The notes beneath the pieces were generated by a model. The model did not search any database, was not told where the DNA came from, and saw only the letters and a list, made by a program, of their open reading frames with translations. From Streptomyces sp. CA-210063 (GTDB lineage: Bacteria; Actinomycetota; Actinomycetes; Streptomycetales; Streptomycetaceae): a stretch of DNA of 64,000 bases. Each line of letters opens with the position of its first letter. The stretch's first letter is position 1. The DNA is taken from assembly GCF_024612015.1 (NCBI RefSeq), contig NZ_CP102512.1, forward strand, positions 3,782,001 through 3,846,000. Reading direction: 5' to 3'. The position numbers were made by a program, and so were the translations under genes. Below, one piece after another: positions 1-8,730 of this stretch.

Positions 1-79
1 CGGAGGAGAAGGCTCGCACGGCCTGGTGACGCGCACACCTGACGTGCGTACCTGACGCACGCCGCTGACGCACACACCG

Positions 80-110
80 ATGGGGCGCACCCTTCAAGGG
101 TGCGCCCCAT
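80..110 (-). terminator. Hairpin terminator after the small secreted protein
   Basis: A perfect 13-bp inverted repeat (80-92 pairs with 98-110) surrounds a TTCAA loop. It starts 26 bp past the stop of the minus-strand gene at 136-510. The stem ATGGGGCGCACCC is very stable, but no T-run follows, which is usual for Streptomyces terminators. Confidence 0.75.
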
Positions 111-135
111 ACGGGCGGAGCTGGTGCGGTGCGGC

Positions 136-510
136 TCAGGCGCCGCCACCGAGGGGCAGGCCGTTCACGCCGAGGCCTTTGCCAGGGAGGGTCTTGCCCA
201 CGGGGAGGCCGCCGAGCAGTCCGGCGACGGGGGCGGTCGGTCCCTCGGCGAGGGCACCCGCGGCGGCGGGCTGCGCGGCCTCCAGACCGGTGCCGAGCGC
301 GCTCTGCCCCTGGGTGAGGGCGCCGGTGGCGGTCGGCAGCGCCTTCGTGACCTTCTCCACGGGCAGCGCTTGGGTGACGGTGCCGAGGGCCTGGGAGGCT
401 TCGGGGACACTCGGCGCGCTCGGGGCGGCGTTCGCGGCGCCCGCGCCCGCAGCGGCGATGGCGGCGCCGACGACGGCGACACCGAGGGTCTTGGCAGCAG
501 ACTGCTTCAT
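136..510 (-). CDS. Small secreted Ala/Gly/Pro-rich protein
   Basis: This encodes a 124-residue exported protein of unknown function. The N-terminus MKQSAAKT followed by a long Ala/Val/Gly hydrophobic stretch and ANAAP looks like a Sec signal peptide cleaved near residue 27. The mature part is low-complexity (Ala, Gly, Pro, Leu, Thr) with no cysteines and no recognised domain, and it ends in a Leu-Pro-Leu-Gly-rich segment. The start at 510 is preferred because AAGGA lies about 10 bases upstream; a longer open frame to 612 lacks such a site and would bury the signal peptide. It is monocistronic, with its own terminator and add upstream on the same strand. Such short secreted proteins are common in Streptomyces and often cell-wall associated; no function should be assigned. 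Confidence 0.7.
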   Translation of the reverse strand: MKQSAAKTLGVAVVGAAIAAAGAGAANAAPSAPSVPEASQALGTVTQALPVEKVTKALPTATGALTQGQSALGTGLEAAQPAAAGALAEGPTAPVAGLLGGLPVGKTLPGKGLGVNGLPLGGGA

Positions 511-643
511 GTTGAATGCGTCCTTGGAATGCGTTTGACGGGTGGTGAGCGGTGCCGAAACGTAAACACCAAAGTCCCGCCGGAGGCAAACATCGAAAAG
601 CGGCCGCGTCACCGCCGGCGTGACCGCTTCCCGAAGTCGCCGT

Positions 644-1807
644 TCAGCTCTGTTCGTTGACAGAACCGCTGGTGGAGGGCGTTTGCCGGAACAGCCATTC
701 GGATTTCAACTCGGCATATCCCGGCTTGATCACGTCATTGATCATGGCCAGTCGTTCATCGAAAGGAATGAATGCTGACTTCATAGCATTGACCGAGAAC
801 CACTGCATGTCGTCGAGCGTGTAGCCGAAAGCCTCGACAAGGTGCTCGAATTCGCGGCTCATGCTCGTGTGGGACATCAGCCGGTTGTCGGTGTTCACGG
901 TGGCCCGGAAGTGCAGTCGCCGCAGCAGCCCGATGGGGTGCTCGGCGTACGAACGGGCGGCGCCGGTCTGGAGGTTGGAGCTGGGGCACAGTTCCAGCGG
1001 GATGCGCTTGTCGCGGACGTAGGAGGCGAGGCGGCCGAGTTTCACGGAGCCGTCCTCGTGGACCTGGATGTCGTCGATGATGCGGACACCGTGGCCGAGC
1101 CGGTCGGCGCCGCACCACTGCAACGCCTGCCAGATGGAGGGGAGCCCGAAGGCCTCTCCGGCGTGGATGGTGAAGTGGTTGTTCTCGCGCTTGAGGAACT
1201 CGAAGGCGTCGAGGTGCCGGGTGGGCGGATAGCCGGCCTCGGCGCCGGCGATGTCGAAGCCGACCACGCCCAGGTCGCGGTAGCGGTTGGCGAGTTCGGC
1301 GATCTCCAGGGCGCGGGCCGCGTGCCGCATGGCGGTGAGCAGGGCGCCGACGCGGATACGGCGGCCGTCGGCCCTGGCCCGCCGTTCGCCCTCCCGGAAG
1401 CCCTCGTTGACGGCCTCGACGACCTTTTCGAGGCTGAGGCCGCCCTCGAGGTGCTGTTCGGGGGCGTAGCGGACCTCGGCGTAGACGACGCCGTCCGCGG
1501 CGAGGTCCTCGGCGCACTCGGCGGCGACCCGGAAGAGCGCGTCCCGGGTCTGCATGACACCGACGGTGTGGGAGAAGGTCTCCAGATACCGCTCCAGCGA
1601 ACCGGAGTCGGCGGCCTCCCGGAACCAGCCGCCGAGCCGGTCGGGGTCGGCCTCCGGGAGCTGGGAGTACCCGCTGTCGCGGGCGAGTTCGACGATGGTT
1701 GCGGGGCGCAGCCCGCCGTCGAGATGGTCGTGCAGCAGAACCTTGGGCGCCCGGCGGATCTGGTCCGGAGCCGGGGTGCTACCGGTCGGGTCGGTCTGGT
1801 TCGTCAT
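644..1807 (-). CDS. add: Adenosine deaminase
   Basis: A 387-residue metal-dependent hydrolase that deaminates adenosine and deoxyadenosine to inosine in purine salvage. The zinc-binding HxH motif is in LLHDHLDGG (H26, H28). The family blocks [17 protein letters not shown] and [10 protein letters not shown] follow in order, and a VNTDNRLMS segment sits where adenosine deaminases carry the catalytic Asp region. Length is normal. The start MTNQTDP at 1807 is preferred over 1867 because the upstream extension runs through a 12-bp palindromic operator at 1824-1835. No Shine-Dalgarno sequence is visible, so a leaderless or short-leader message is possible. The same operator precedes the nucleoside ABC importer and lipoproteins, so this gene is probably co-regulated with nucleoside uptake. 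It is divergent from the hydrolase-like gene at 1921. Confidence 0.93.
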   Translation of the reverse strand: MTNQTDPTGSTPAPDQIRRAPKVLLHDHLDGGLRPATIVELARDSGYSQLPEADPDRLGGWFREAADSGSLERYLETFSHTVGVMQTRDALFRVAAECAEDLAADGVVYAEVRYAPEQHLEGGLSLEKVVEAVNEGFREGERRARADGRRIRVGALLTAMRHAARALEIAELANRYRDLGVVGFDIAGAEAGYPPTRHLDAFEFLKRENNHFTIHAGEAFGLPSIWQALQWCGADRLGHGVRIIDDIQVHEDGSVKLGRLASYVRDKRIPLELCPSSNLQTGAARSYAEHPIGLLRRLHFRATVNTDNRLMSHTSMSREFEHLVEAFGYTLDDMQWFSVNAMKSAFIPFDERLAMINDVIKPGYAELKSEWLFRQTPSTSGSVNEQS

Positions 1808-1823
1808 TTTGGCACGATAATGC

Positions 1824-1835
1824 CTACGCGCGTAG
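1824..1835. promoter_or_regulatory. Nucleoside-regulon operator, site 1 (add)
   Basis: CTACGCGCGTAG is a perfect 12-bp palindrome 17-28 bp upstream of the add start. An identical 12-mer lies upstream of the ABC importer at 13230, and near-identical sites lie upstream of both BMP lipoproteins. A central CG is typical of LacI-family operators, but the regulator is not encoded in this window, so the family is inference. Confidence 0.7.
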
Positions 1836-1920
1836 ATCGCCTGTCGGGTGATCCCGTCGATACCCAACGGTGACCCACAGGACGAGTGGCGTACACCATC
1901 TCTTCTGACACTGTTCTGTC

Positions 1921-2691
1921 ATGGCGCAGCAAGCAATGACGGTCCGCACGCCCCGCCTTGGGCGGACGATCGGCCCGGAGCCGAGCACGGTCAGCGGTGT
2001 CGTCCTGCTGCTCCCGGCCGGCGACGAGGCATCCACCCGCAGACCCTCCCCCATGATGGCCACTGCCTCCGTGCTCGCCCTCGGCCGCCGGCTCGCCCGC
2101 GCGGGCCGTGCGGAGGGGCTGGCCACGCATGTCGTGCACTACCGCTACCGGGGGTGGAACGGTACGGAGGCGCGGCTCGCGCGTGATGCCGAGTGGGCCT
2201 CGGACGAGGTGGTCCGGCGTTATGGGGACGTTCCGGTGTGTCTGGCCGGGCTTCACATGGGGGCGCGGGCCGCGCTCCACGCGGGTGGGCACGATGCCGT
2301 CAACTCCGTGCTGGCCCTCGCTCCCTGGCTGCCCGAGGAGGATGTGGCCGCGCCGCCCGAGCCGGTGAAACAGCTGTCGGGGCGGCGGGTGCTGATCGTG
2401 CACGGCACGAATGACGAACGGGTCGATCCCGAGTTGTCGTTCCGGTTCGCGGCGCGGGCGAAGAAGACGAACCCCGATATCTGCCGGTTCGAGGTGCATG
2501 CGGACCGGCATGGGTTGACGCAGTACCGGGAGGAGGTGCATGCGTTGGCTTCGGATTTCGTGATGGGGGCGTTGTTCGGCCGGGCGTTCTCCCGGCCTGT
2601 CGAGGACGCGCTTGCCGCGCCGCCGCCGTTGGGGTTGCGTATGCCGCTTGCCTCCGGCTTCGGTGTGGCTCGCCCGCAGAGGGGGGTCTGA
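1921..2691 (+). CDS. Alpha/beta-hydrolase-like protein with altered nucleophile elbow
   Basis: A 256-residue cytosolic protein with an alpha/beta-hydrolase layout. A nucleophile-elbow-like segment AGLHMGAR sits after a strand/helix block, an acid-bearing strand VLIVHGTNDERVD comes later, and a His in ADRHGLTQY follows at the expected spacing. The elbow reads Gly-Leu-His-Met-Gly where the family normally has G-x-S-x-G, so the catalytic Ser is absent and ordinary esterase activity is doubtful. Met at 1921 or 1936 could start translation; neither has a clear Shine-Dalgarno sequence. It is divergent from add, and the shared 113-bp intergenic region contains the nucleoside operator, so it may be co-regulated, though that is not shown. 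Function is otherwise unknown. Confidence 0.75.
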   Translation: MAQQAMTVRTPRLGRTIGPEPSTVSGVVLLLPAGDEASTRRPSPMMATASVLALGRRLARAGRAEGLATHVVHYRYRGWNGTEARLARDAEWASDEVVRRYGDVPVCLAGLHMGARAALHAGGHDAVNSVLALAPWLPEEDVAAPPEPVKQLSGRRVLIVHGTNDERVDPELSFRFAARAKKTNPDICRFEVHADRHGLTQYREEVHALASDFVMGALFGRAFSRPVEDALAAPPPLGLRMPLASGFGVARPQRGV

Positions 2692-2786
2692 GGTCGCGGC
2701 GCGGCCTCGGGTGGTGGAGGCTGGTCGCGCCCACGCGGCGGAGCCGCATATCGACACAGCCCCGCGCCCCCGGGGTCGACTGCCGC

Positions 2787-3809
2787 TCAACTCGGTAGCA
2801 AGTTGCCCCTTCTCGACAGCAGGAACTTCTTGAAGGCCGCCACCGGGGGTGTGTCCGGGTGGCCGTCCAGCCAGGCCACGCCGATTTCTCTGGCCGCTCT
2901 GGGGGCCGTGACCGTCAGTTCCACCACTCCTGGTCTCGGGACGGCCGGGGGCGGGAGGAGGGCCACGCCCAGGCCTGCCGCCACCAGGCCCCGTAGGGTC
3001 TCCGCCTCCTCGCCCTCGAAGGCGATACGGGGCTTGAAGCCGGCCTCCTTGCAGAGGTCGTCGGTGATGCGGCGCATGCCGTAGCCGGGTTCGAGGGTGA
3101 CGAAGTTCTCGTCGGCGGCCTCGGCGAGGCGGACGCGTTTGCGGGCGGCCAGGCGGTGGTCGGCGGGGACGACCAGGCGGAGTTTCTGCTCGTCCAGACG
3201 GCGGGCCACCAGGTCGGGGGCGTCGGGGACCGGGGAGGTGAGGCAGAGGTCGAGCTCGCCCGCGCGTAGGCGTTCGAGCATGGCCTCGCCGTAGTTCTGG
3301 ACGAGGCTGAAGCGGACACGGGGGTGCTCGGCGCGGAAGGCCTGGAGGAGGCCGGGGACGGTTTCGGCGCCCATGGTGTGCAGGAAGCCGAAGGCGACCT
3401 TGCCGGTGGCGGGGTCGGCGTCGGCACGGACCTCGTCGGCGGCGCGCTCGATCTCGGCGAGGGCGCGTTCGACGGAGGCGTGGAAGGTGCGTCCGGCGTG
3501 GGTGAGGGAGACCGTGCGGCCCCGGCGGGCGAACAGGTCGACGCCCAGATCCTGTTCGAGCCGGACCATCGCCCGCGACAGGGTCGACTGTGGGACCTGC
3601 ATCTCGTGCGCGGCCCGGGTGACGTGCTCGGTGCGGGCGACGCCGGCGAAGTAGGCGAGGCGCGGGGCCAGGCGCAGGACGATGTCCTCGATCGCCTCCG
3701 GCTCATCGGTGGCATGGCCATCGATTTGTTTTGTGTCACTGGACGGTGACAGCTGCCGCCCTGACCTCTGCTCATGCGTCACAGGAACGATTATGGGGGT
3801 TCCATGCAT
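2787..3809 (-). CDS. LysR-family transcriptional regulator
   Basis: About 340 residues. After a variable N-terminal extension comes a winged helix-turn-helix of LysR type (LAPRLAYFAGVARTEHVTRA, then QSTLSRAMVRLEQDLGVDLF and a TxAGR turn). A co-inducer-binding domain follows from roughly residue 130 to 330, with the usual LPPP..V segment near the end. It is divergent from the MFS transporter gene 36 bp away, the classic arrangement for LysR control of an exporter. The start is uncertain: ATG at 3809 gives a 43-residue extension without a Shine-Dalgarno site, and a GTG at 3782 preceded by a CATAAT box would give a leaderless message. The inducer is unknown. Confidence 0.88.
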   Translation of the reverse strand: MHGTPIIVPVTHEQRSGRQLSPSSDTKQIDGHATDEPEAIEDIVLRLAPRLAYFAGVARTEHVTRAAHEMQVPQSTLSRAMVRLEQDLGVDLFARRGRTVSLTHAGRTFHASVERALAEIERAADEVRADADPATGKVAFGFLHTMGAETVPGLLQAFRAEHPRVRFSLVQNYGEAMLERLRAGELDLCLTSPVPDAPDLVARRLDEQKLRLVVPADHRLAARKRVRLAEAADENFVTLEPGYGMRRITDDLCKEAGFKPRIAFEGEEAETLRGLVAAGLGVALLPPPAVPRPGVVELTVTAPRAAREIGVAWLDGHPDTPPVAAFKKFLLSRRGNLLPS

Positions 3810-3845
3810 TGGACGGATGAACGGCGGCGTACGTAGGTTCGAGGC

Positions 3846-5123
3846 ATGCCTTCCGCCAGTACCGAGGCGTCCACCACCGTGGGCGCCGTAGCAGCCACGT
3901 CCGACCGATCGCACACCGCCGACTCCCGCGTGACCCCCGGTGGGCCCGGCTACCGCCGGATGAGTCTGGCGCTGTTCCTCGCGGGTGTCGCGACCTTCGC
4001 CCTCCTCTACTCCACGCAGGCTCTGCTGCCGCTGATCTCGGACGGCTTCGGGACCACGGCGAGCGCGGCGAGCTGGACGGTGTCGGCGGCGACCGGTGCG
4101 CTGGCGCTGTTCGTGCTGCCGATGAGCGCGCTGTCGGAGCGGTTCGGGCGGCGTACGTTGATGACGGCGTCGCTGGCGGTCGCGGTCACGGTCGGGCTGC
4201 TGATCCCCTTCGCGCCCTCGCTGGGGGCGCTGGTGGTGCTGCGGGCCGTACAGGGCGCGGCGCTGGCCGGTGTGCCGGCGTCGGCGACCGCCTACCTCGC
4301 CGAGGAGGTGCGGCCCAAGGCCCTCATCACCGCGATCGGTCTCTTCGTCGCCGGCAACAGCGTCGGCGGCATGAGCGGGCGGGTCGTCACCGGGTGGGTC
4401 GCGCAGGAGTGGGGCTGGCGGGTCGCGCTGGGTGTGCTCGGGCTGATCGCGGTGGGATGCGCGGTGGCCTTCCGGCTGCTGCTGCCCGCGCCCAGGCACT
4501 TCGTGGCGGGGTCGCTGCGGCCTCGGGTACTGGGCCGTACGGTGCGGGCGCACCTCGCGAACCCGTTGCTGCGCCGGCTGTACGCGATCGGTGCGCTGTT
4601 CATGACGGTCTTCGGTGCCGTCTACACGGTGATCGGCTACCGGCTGGCCGACGCTCCCTTCTCCCTTCCGCAGGGCGTCATCGGGTCGATCTTCCTCGTG
4701 TACCTGGTGGGTACGGTGTCGGCGTCCACCGCAGGAAAGCTGGTCGGACGGCTCGGGCGTCGTGGCGCGCTGTATCTCGCGGGCGGCACGACGACCGCCG
4801 GGCTGCTGGTGTCGCTGTCCGACTCGCTGGTGCTGGTGCTGCTGGGGCTCGTCCTCATCACCGCGGGGTTCTTCGCGGGGCATGCGGCGGCGTCCTCGGC
4901 GGTCAGTCACACGGCGAAGAAGGGGCGGGCGCAGGCGTCCGCGCTGTATCAGTCGGCGTATTACGTGGGGTCCAGTGCGGGGAGCACGCTGGGGGCGGTG
5001 GCGTTTCATGCCGGGGGTTGGGGCGGGACCGTTTCGCTGGGGCTGCTGGCTGTGGTGGGGGTTGTGGCGATCACTGTGGTGGGGTCGCGTGCGGCTCGGC
5101 GTGGGCCGGTGCCGGTTCACTGA
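3846..5123 (+). CDS. MFS transporter, DHA1/YnfM-like
   Basis: A 425-residue inner-membrane major facilitator protein. A hydrophilic head of about 35 residues is followed by a 12-helix pattern. The MFS loop 2-3 motif is visible as SERFGRRTLM, and a second-half counterpart appears as GRLGRRGALYL. Proton-coupled drug or metabolite efflux is the usual role of this subfamily, but the substrate cannot be read from sequence. The gene is divergent from and probably controlled by the LysR regulator. A TAGGTT box 7 bases before the ATG suggests a leaderless or very short leader transcript, and GAGG sits 5 bases upstream as a weak ribosome site. Confidence 0.88.
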   Translation: MPSASTEASTTVGAVAATSDRSHTADSRVTPGGPGYRRMSLALFLAGVATFALLYSTQALLPLISDGFGTTASAASWTVSAATGALALFVLPMSALSERFGRRTLMTASLAVAVTVGLLIPFAPSLGALVVLRAVQGAALAGVPASATAYLAEEVRPKALITAIGLFVAGNSVGGMSGRVVTGWVAQEWGWRVALGVLGLIAVGCAVAFRLLLPAPRHFVAGSLRPRVLGRTVRAHLANPLLRRLYAIGALFMTVFGAVYTVIGYRLADAPFSLPQGVIGSIFLVYLVGTVSASTAGKLVGRLGRRGALYLAGGTTTAGLLVSLSDSLVLVLLGLVLITAGFFAGHAAASSAVSHTAKKGRAQASALYQSAYYVGSSAGSTLGAVAFHAGGWGGTVSLGLLAVVGVVAITVVGSRAARRGPVPVH

Positions 5124-5210
5124 GCGGGCTTTTTCTCGCCCCCGCCGCCCCTACCCGTCCCCTCCCCAGGGGCTGCGCCCCTTCGACCCCCAGCCTCGGA
5201 TCCGTCGTGG

Positions 5211-5255
5211 CTGATCGCGCAGTTCCCCGCGCCCCTGCAAGGCGCGCGGGGAACT
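5211..5255. repeat. Fold-back intergenic repeat, copy 1
   Basis: The sequence AGTTCCCCGCGC (5221-5232) is repeated in inverse at 5244-5255 around an 11-base loop, preceded by GATCGCGC. It lies downstream of the MFS gene and belongs to a family seen at four other intergenic places in this window (14676, 27628, 37800, 43172). It can act as a terminator, but the primary sequence conservation exceeds what a hairpin alone needs. Confidence 0.75.
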
Positions 5256-5343
5256 GACCTGCACGTTCCCTCACTCGCCGGGCCATTGTCAGTGCCCTGC
5301 GGTAGCTTCCGAGGTGTTGGTGCGTGATGGTGCGTGCGACTGA

Positions 5344-6372
5344 ATGAGCCACAGGGGTGGGTTGGCCATGAGTGAGGGTACGGCGACGGTGGAGCTCGAC
5401 GTCCGGCTGGAGAAGCACCGGGTCGAGTTGACGGGGTACTGCTATCGGATGCTCGGTTCGTCGTTCGAGGCGGAGGACGCCGTGCAGGACACGATGATCC
5501 GGGCCTGGCGGAGTTATGAGAAGTTCGAGGGGCGGTCGTCGCTGCGGTCGTGGCTGTATCGGATCGCCACGAATGTGTGCCTGGACATGCTGACCGCGGG
5601 GAACAAGCGGGCTCGGCCGATGGATCTGACAGAGTCCACGCCTCTCGCTCAGGCCGCCCTCGCCCCCCGCCCCGACAACACCTGGCTCGAGCCGGTGCCG
5701 GACGCCCGGGTGCTGCCGACGACCGACGATCCGGCGGAGGCCGCGGTGGCGAAGGAGTCCGTGCGGCTGGCGTTCGTGGCGGCGCTGCAGAAACTGCCCT
5801 CGAAGCAGCGGGCGGTGCTCATTCTGCGCGAGGTGCTGGCGTGGAGGGCGAGCGAGGTCGCCGAGCTGCTCGACACCTCCGTCGCCTCGGTGAACAGCGC
5901 CTTGCAGCGGGCCCGCGCGACTCTCGCCGAGAGCGACGGGCAGATCGCGGCGGCCGATGTCTCCGACCCCCTGGACGAGGATCAGCAGAAGCTGCTGGAG
6001 CGCTATGTGGCCGCCTTCGAGGGGTACGACATGACGGCGCTGACGGCCCTGCTGCACGAGGACGCGGTCATGACGATGCCGCCGTTCGACCTGTGGCTGA
6101 CCGGGACGAGCGACATCACCGGGTTCATGACCACGCTCGGCGCGCCCTGCGCCGGGTCGCACCTCGTGCCCGTCGAGGTGAACGGTCTGCCGGGCTTCGC
6201 GCAGTACAAGCCTGACCCGGAGAAGGGCGGCTTCAGCGCTTGGGCCGTGCAGGCGCTGGAGATCTCAGAGGGCCGGATCGCCGGGTTCCACTGCTTCCTC
6301 GACACCGCCCGCTGGTTCCCCCTCTTCGACCTCCCCCTCCACATCGAAGGCAAGCCCGACGAGGCCCAGTAG
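5344..6372 (+). CDS. ECF sigma factor with SnoaL-like C-terminal domain
   Basis: A 342-residue RNA polymerase sigma factor. Region 2 runs from about residue 25 to 95 (LTGYCYRMLGS, EDAVQDTMIRAWRSYEKFEGRSSLRSWLYRIATN) and region 4 from about 145 to 200 (LPSKQRAVLILREVLAWRASEVAELL). A C-terminal 130 residues with LERYVAAFEGYDMTALTALLHEDAVMTMPP form a SnoaL-like fold. This matches the long SigG/SigX5-type ECF group, where the SnoaL-like tail is thought to modulate activity in place of an anti-sigma factor. MSEGTATV at 5368 is an alternative start. No anti-sigma gene is adjacent. Its last 108 bp overlap, antisense, the STAS gene on the other strand. Confidence 0.9.
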   Translation: MSHRGGLAMSEGTATVELDVRLEKHRVELTGYCYRMLGSSFEAEDAVQDTMIRAWRSYEKFEGRSSLRSWLYRIATNVCLDMLTAGNKRARPMDLTESTPLAQAALAPRPDNTWLEPVPDARVLPTTDDPAEAAVAKESVRLAFVAALQKLPSKQRAVLILREVLAWRASEVAELLDTSVASVNSALQRARATLAESDGQIAAADVSDPLDEDQQKLLERYVAAFEGYDMTALTALLHEDAVMTMPPFDLWLTGTSDITGFMTTLGAPCAGSHLVPVEVNGLPGFAQYKPDPEKGGFSAWAVQALEISEGRIAGFHCFLDTARWFPLFDLPLHIEGKPDEAQ

Positions 6373-6651
6373 CGCGCGCAGCGCCGGATCGGGGCCCCGG
6401 AGGCGTATCCGGCCCCCGGCCCTTTTGGCCGCCAGCTGCAACCTGGCCAGCACGTCGATGACGCCCAGCCCGGGCGGCCCGATCCCGCCGACGTCGCACA
6501 CCACGACCCCGCCCCCGGTCCCCTCCAGTTGCGCGCGCACCTCGTCACAGAGCCGAGGCACCTCGTCCCGGGTGACGGGGCCTGGCAGTACGAGTACGGC
6601 GGGTGTCGTCGCGTCCACGATCTGTAGACCGGACGAGGTCACGCAATTCAT
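6265..6651 (-). CDS. STAS-domain anti-anti-sigma-like protein
   Basis: A 128-residue protein whose first ~95 residues form a STAS domain: a strand AVLVLPGPVTRDEV, then VVCDVGGIGPPGLGVIDVLARLQLAAKRAGGRIRL. In anti-sigma antagonists the phosphorylated Ser or Thr sits in a D-x-S/T-G motif; here the equivalent segment reads GPPGLG, so the phosphorylatable residue is missing and phospho-switching is unlikely. The tail is Glu/Gly-rich. The gene converges with the sigma factor and overlaps its 3' end by 108 bp, so the two transcripts are complementary there. The ATG at 6651 is preferred; its ribosome site is weak. The sigma target is unknown. Confidence 0.72.
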   Translation of the reverse strand: MNCVTSSGLQIVDATTPAVLVLPGPVTRDEVPRLCDEVRAQLEGTGGGVVVCDVGGIGPPGLGVIDVLARLQLAAKRAGGRIRLRGPDPALRALLGLVGLAFDVEGEVEEGEPAGGVEEAVEPGDPAL

Positions 6652-6683
6652 CGGTGCCTGAGGACACCCTCGTACTGGCGAAC

Positions 6684-7280
6684 CTACGTGGTGGGGAACA
6701 CGCTTGTGTCCAGTGTGAACGCGAAGGGCTCGGGAAGTTCGATCGCGTCGCCGAATTTGCCCGCGCGCAGCACGCGGTAGACGTCGCCCTTCGGCTCGCC
6801 GTAGAGCGTCACCGTCGGACCGCCCGGCGCCCAGCTGTCGATGAGCAGGTACAGCGGTACTCCCGCCTGCGCATAGCCCGCCGCCTTCTTGATCCGGTCG
6901 TTGCTCGCGTTGGATTTCGAGGTGATCTCGACGACCAGTTCGGCGGCGGCTGCGGGGATGTAGTTGTCGCTCCCCTCGGCGTACAGCGCCGCCCTCGGCG
7001 CCACAGCAAGGTCTGGAATGTAGAGCCCGGCCCGAGACGGCACGGCCGTGCCCAGCGTCTGGTAAATGCCCCAGTCCTCTGGAATCTCCCGGTACAAGCG
7101 GCGCTGCACGAGGTCGGCAATGTCGTTGTGGGCGTTGGACGGCGGTGGTGCCACGGTGACGATCCCCTCGATGATCTCCACCTTGCAGCCCTCGGGGGCG
7201 TCCGTCTCCTGCCAGATTCGGACGAGGTCGTCCCACTCGTGGCCACTGGCCGTCGTGTGGTCGACAGTGAGTGCGCTCAT
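6684..7280 (-). CDS. Uma2-family (DUF820) nuclease-fold protein, copy 1
   Basis: A 198-residue member of the Uma2/DUF820 family, which has a restriction-endonuclease-like PD-(D/E)XK fold. The expected motifs are visible: EIIEGIVTV near the N-terminus, YIPDLAVAP supplying the Asp, and ELVVEITSKSN supplying E-x-S/K, followed by KKAAGYAQAGVPLYLLID. The start at 7280 has GGAGAG 7 bases upstream. These proteins are abundant in Actinobacteria, often in many copies, and their cellular role is not established. A paralogue lies at 30089-30670. The gene is 32 bp upstream of the STAS gene on the same strand and may be cotranscribed with it. Confidence 0.88.
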   Translation of the reverse strand: MSALTVDHTTASGHEWDDLVRIWQETDAPEGCKVEIIEGIVTVAPPPSNAHNDIADLVQRRLYREIPEDWGIYQTLGTAVPSRAGLYIPDLAVAPRAALYAEGSDNYIPAAAAELVVEITSKSNASNDRIKKAAGYAQAGVPLYLLIDSWAPGGPTVTLYGEPKGDVYRVLRAGKFGDAIELPEPFAFTLDTSVFPTT

Positions 7281-7378
7281 GGCGGTTCTCTCCAATCGGT
7301 GCGTCACCGACTACAGCATGCCGAACGGGACCGGTGCGGGTCCACCGATCCCGTTCATCCGGATGGGGAATGACCAGG

Positions 7379-8671
7379 TCAGGCGATACGTTCCAGCACC
7401 ACCGGTGACGCCGTGAACTTCGTACCCGGGGCCGCGATGTCGTACGAGCCCTCCACTGCCTCCAAGGCGTACTCGAAGCGCTCCGGGGTGTCCGTGTGGA
7501 GGGTGAGGAGGGGCTGGCCCTCGGTGACCGTGTCGCCGGGCTTGGCGTGCATCTCCACGCCCGCGGCGGCCTGGACCAGGTCCTCCTTGCGGGCGCGGCC
7601 GGCGCCCAGGCGCCAGGCGGCGATGCCGATGTCGTACGCGTCGAGGCGGGTCAGGACGCCCGAGGCGGTCGCCTTCACCACGTGCTGCTCGCGCGAGGTG
7701 GGCAGCTCCGCGTCCGGGTCGCCGCCCTGGGCCGCGATCATGCGGCGCCATGCGTCCATCGCCGAGCCGTCGGCCAGCGCCTTCGCCGGGTCGGCGTCCT
7801 TCACCCCGGCCGCGTCGAGCATCTCGCGAGCCAGCGCGATCGTCAGCTCCACGACGTCCGCCGGGCCGCCGCCCGCCAGGACCTCGACCGACTCGCGGAC
7901 CTCGAGGGCGTTGCCCGCCGTCAGGCCCAGCGGGGTCGACATGTCCGTCAGGAGGGCGACCGTCCTCACGCCGTGGTCCGTGCCCAGACCCACCATCGTC
8001 GACGCCAGCTCACGGGCGTCCTCGATGGTCTTCATGAAGGCTCCCGTGCCCACCTTCACATCCAGGACCAGGGAGCCGGTGCCTTCGGCGATCTTCTTCG
8101 ACATGATCGAGGAGGCGATCAGGGGGATCGCCTCGACCGTGCCCGTGACGTCGCGCAGCGCGTAGAGCTTCTTGTCCGCCGGGGCCAGGCCGTCGCCCGC
8201 CGCGCAGATCACCGCGCCGACCTCGTTCAGGACGTTCAGCATCTCCTCGTTCGAGAGGAGGGCGCGCCAGCCGGGGATGGACTCCAGCTTGTCCAGGGTG
8301 CCGCCCGTGTGGCCGAGGCCCCGGCCCGAGAGCTGGGGGACGGCCGCGCCGCAGGCCGCGACCAGGGGGGCCAGCGGGAGGGTGATCTTGTCGCCGACGC
8401 CGCCCGTGGAGTGCTTGTCGGCGGTGGGGCGGGACAGGGACGAGAAGTCCATGCGCTCGCCGGAGGCGATCATCGCGGCCGTCCAGCGGGCGATCTCACG
8501 GCGGTCCATGCCGTTGAGGAGGATCGCCATGTTGAGGGCGGCCATCTGGTAGTCGGCGACCTCGCCGCGGGTGTACGCGTCGATGACCCAGTCGATCTGC
8601 TCGTCGCTGAGCTCGCCGCGGTCCCGCTTGGTGCGGATGACGGAGATGGCGTCCATCGACTTAGACGTCAT
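7379..8671 (-). CDS. deoA: Thymidine (pyrimidine-nucleoside) phosphorylase
   Basis: A 430-residue cytosolic enzyme that converts thymidine or deoxyuridine plus phosphate to the base and deoxyribose 1-phosphate. The N-terminal helical domain (ISVIRTKRDRGELSDEQIDW) and the glycosyltransferase-family-3 signature DKHSTGGVGDK (residues 85-95) are clear, followed by the SGRGLGHTGGTLDKLES phosphate/substrate loop and a C-terminal PYNP domain. Length is normal. AAGGAAAGCC precedes the ATG at 8671. It is the last gene of the nucleoside operon, separated from cdd by 99 bp that contain a strong hairpin (8731-8769), so its expression may be partly uncoupled. Confidence 0.95.
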   Translation of the reverse strand: MTSKSMDAISVIRTKRDRGELSDEQIDWVIDAYTRGEVADYQMAALNMAILLNGMDRREIARWTAAMIASGERMDFSSLSRPTADKHSTGGVGDKITLPLAPLVAACGAAVPQLSGRGLGHTGGTLDKLESIPGWRALLSNEEMLNVLNEVGAVICAAGDGLAPADKKLYALRDVTGTVEAIPLIASSIMSKKIAEGTGSLVLDVKVGTGAFMKTIEDARELASTMVGLGTDHGVRTVALLTDMSTPLGLTAGNALEVRESVEVLAGGGPADVVELTIALAREMLDAAGVKDADPAKALADGSAMDAWRRMIAAQGGDPDAELPTSREQHVVKATASGVLTRLDAYDIGIAAWRLGAGRARKEDLVQAAAGVEMHAKPGDTVTEGQPLLTLHTDTPERFEYALEAVEGSYDIAAPGTKFTASPVVLERIA

Positions 8672-8730
8672 GGCTTTCCTTACGTTGCAGGTTCGAGGGT
8701 TCCGCGAGCGATCCGGTGAGGATCGGAAAG

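Noticed and set aside
2787..5120. The LysR frame extended to 777 codons
   Set aside because: The extension runs antisense through the MFS gene and is Arg/Gln/Pro-rich. Real LysR proteins are about 300 residues, so the start is near 3809.
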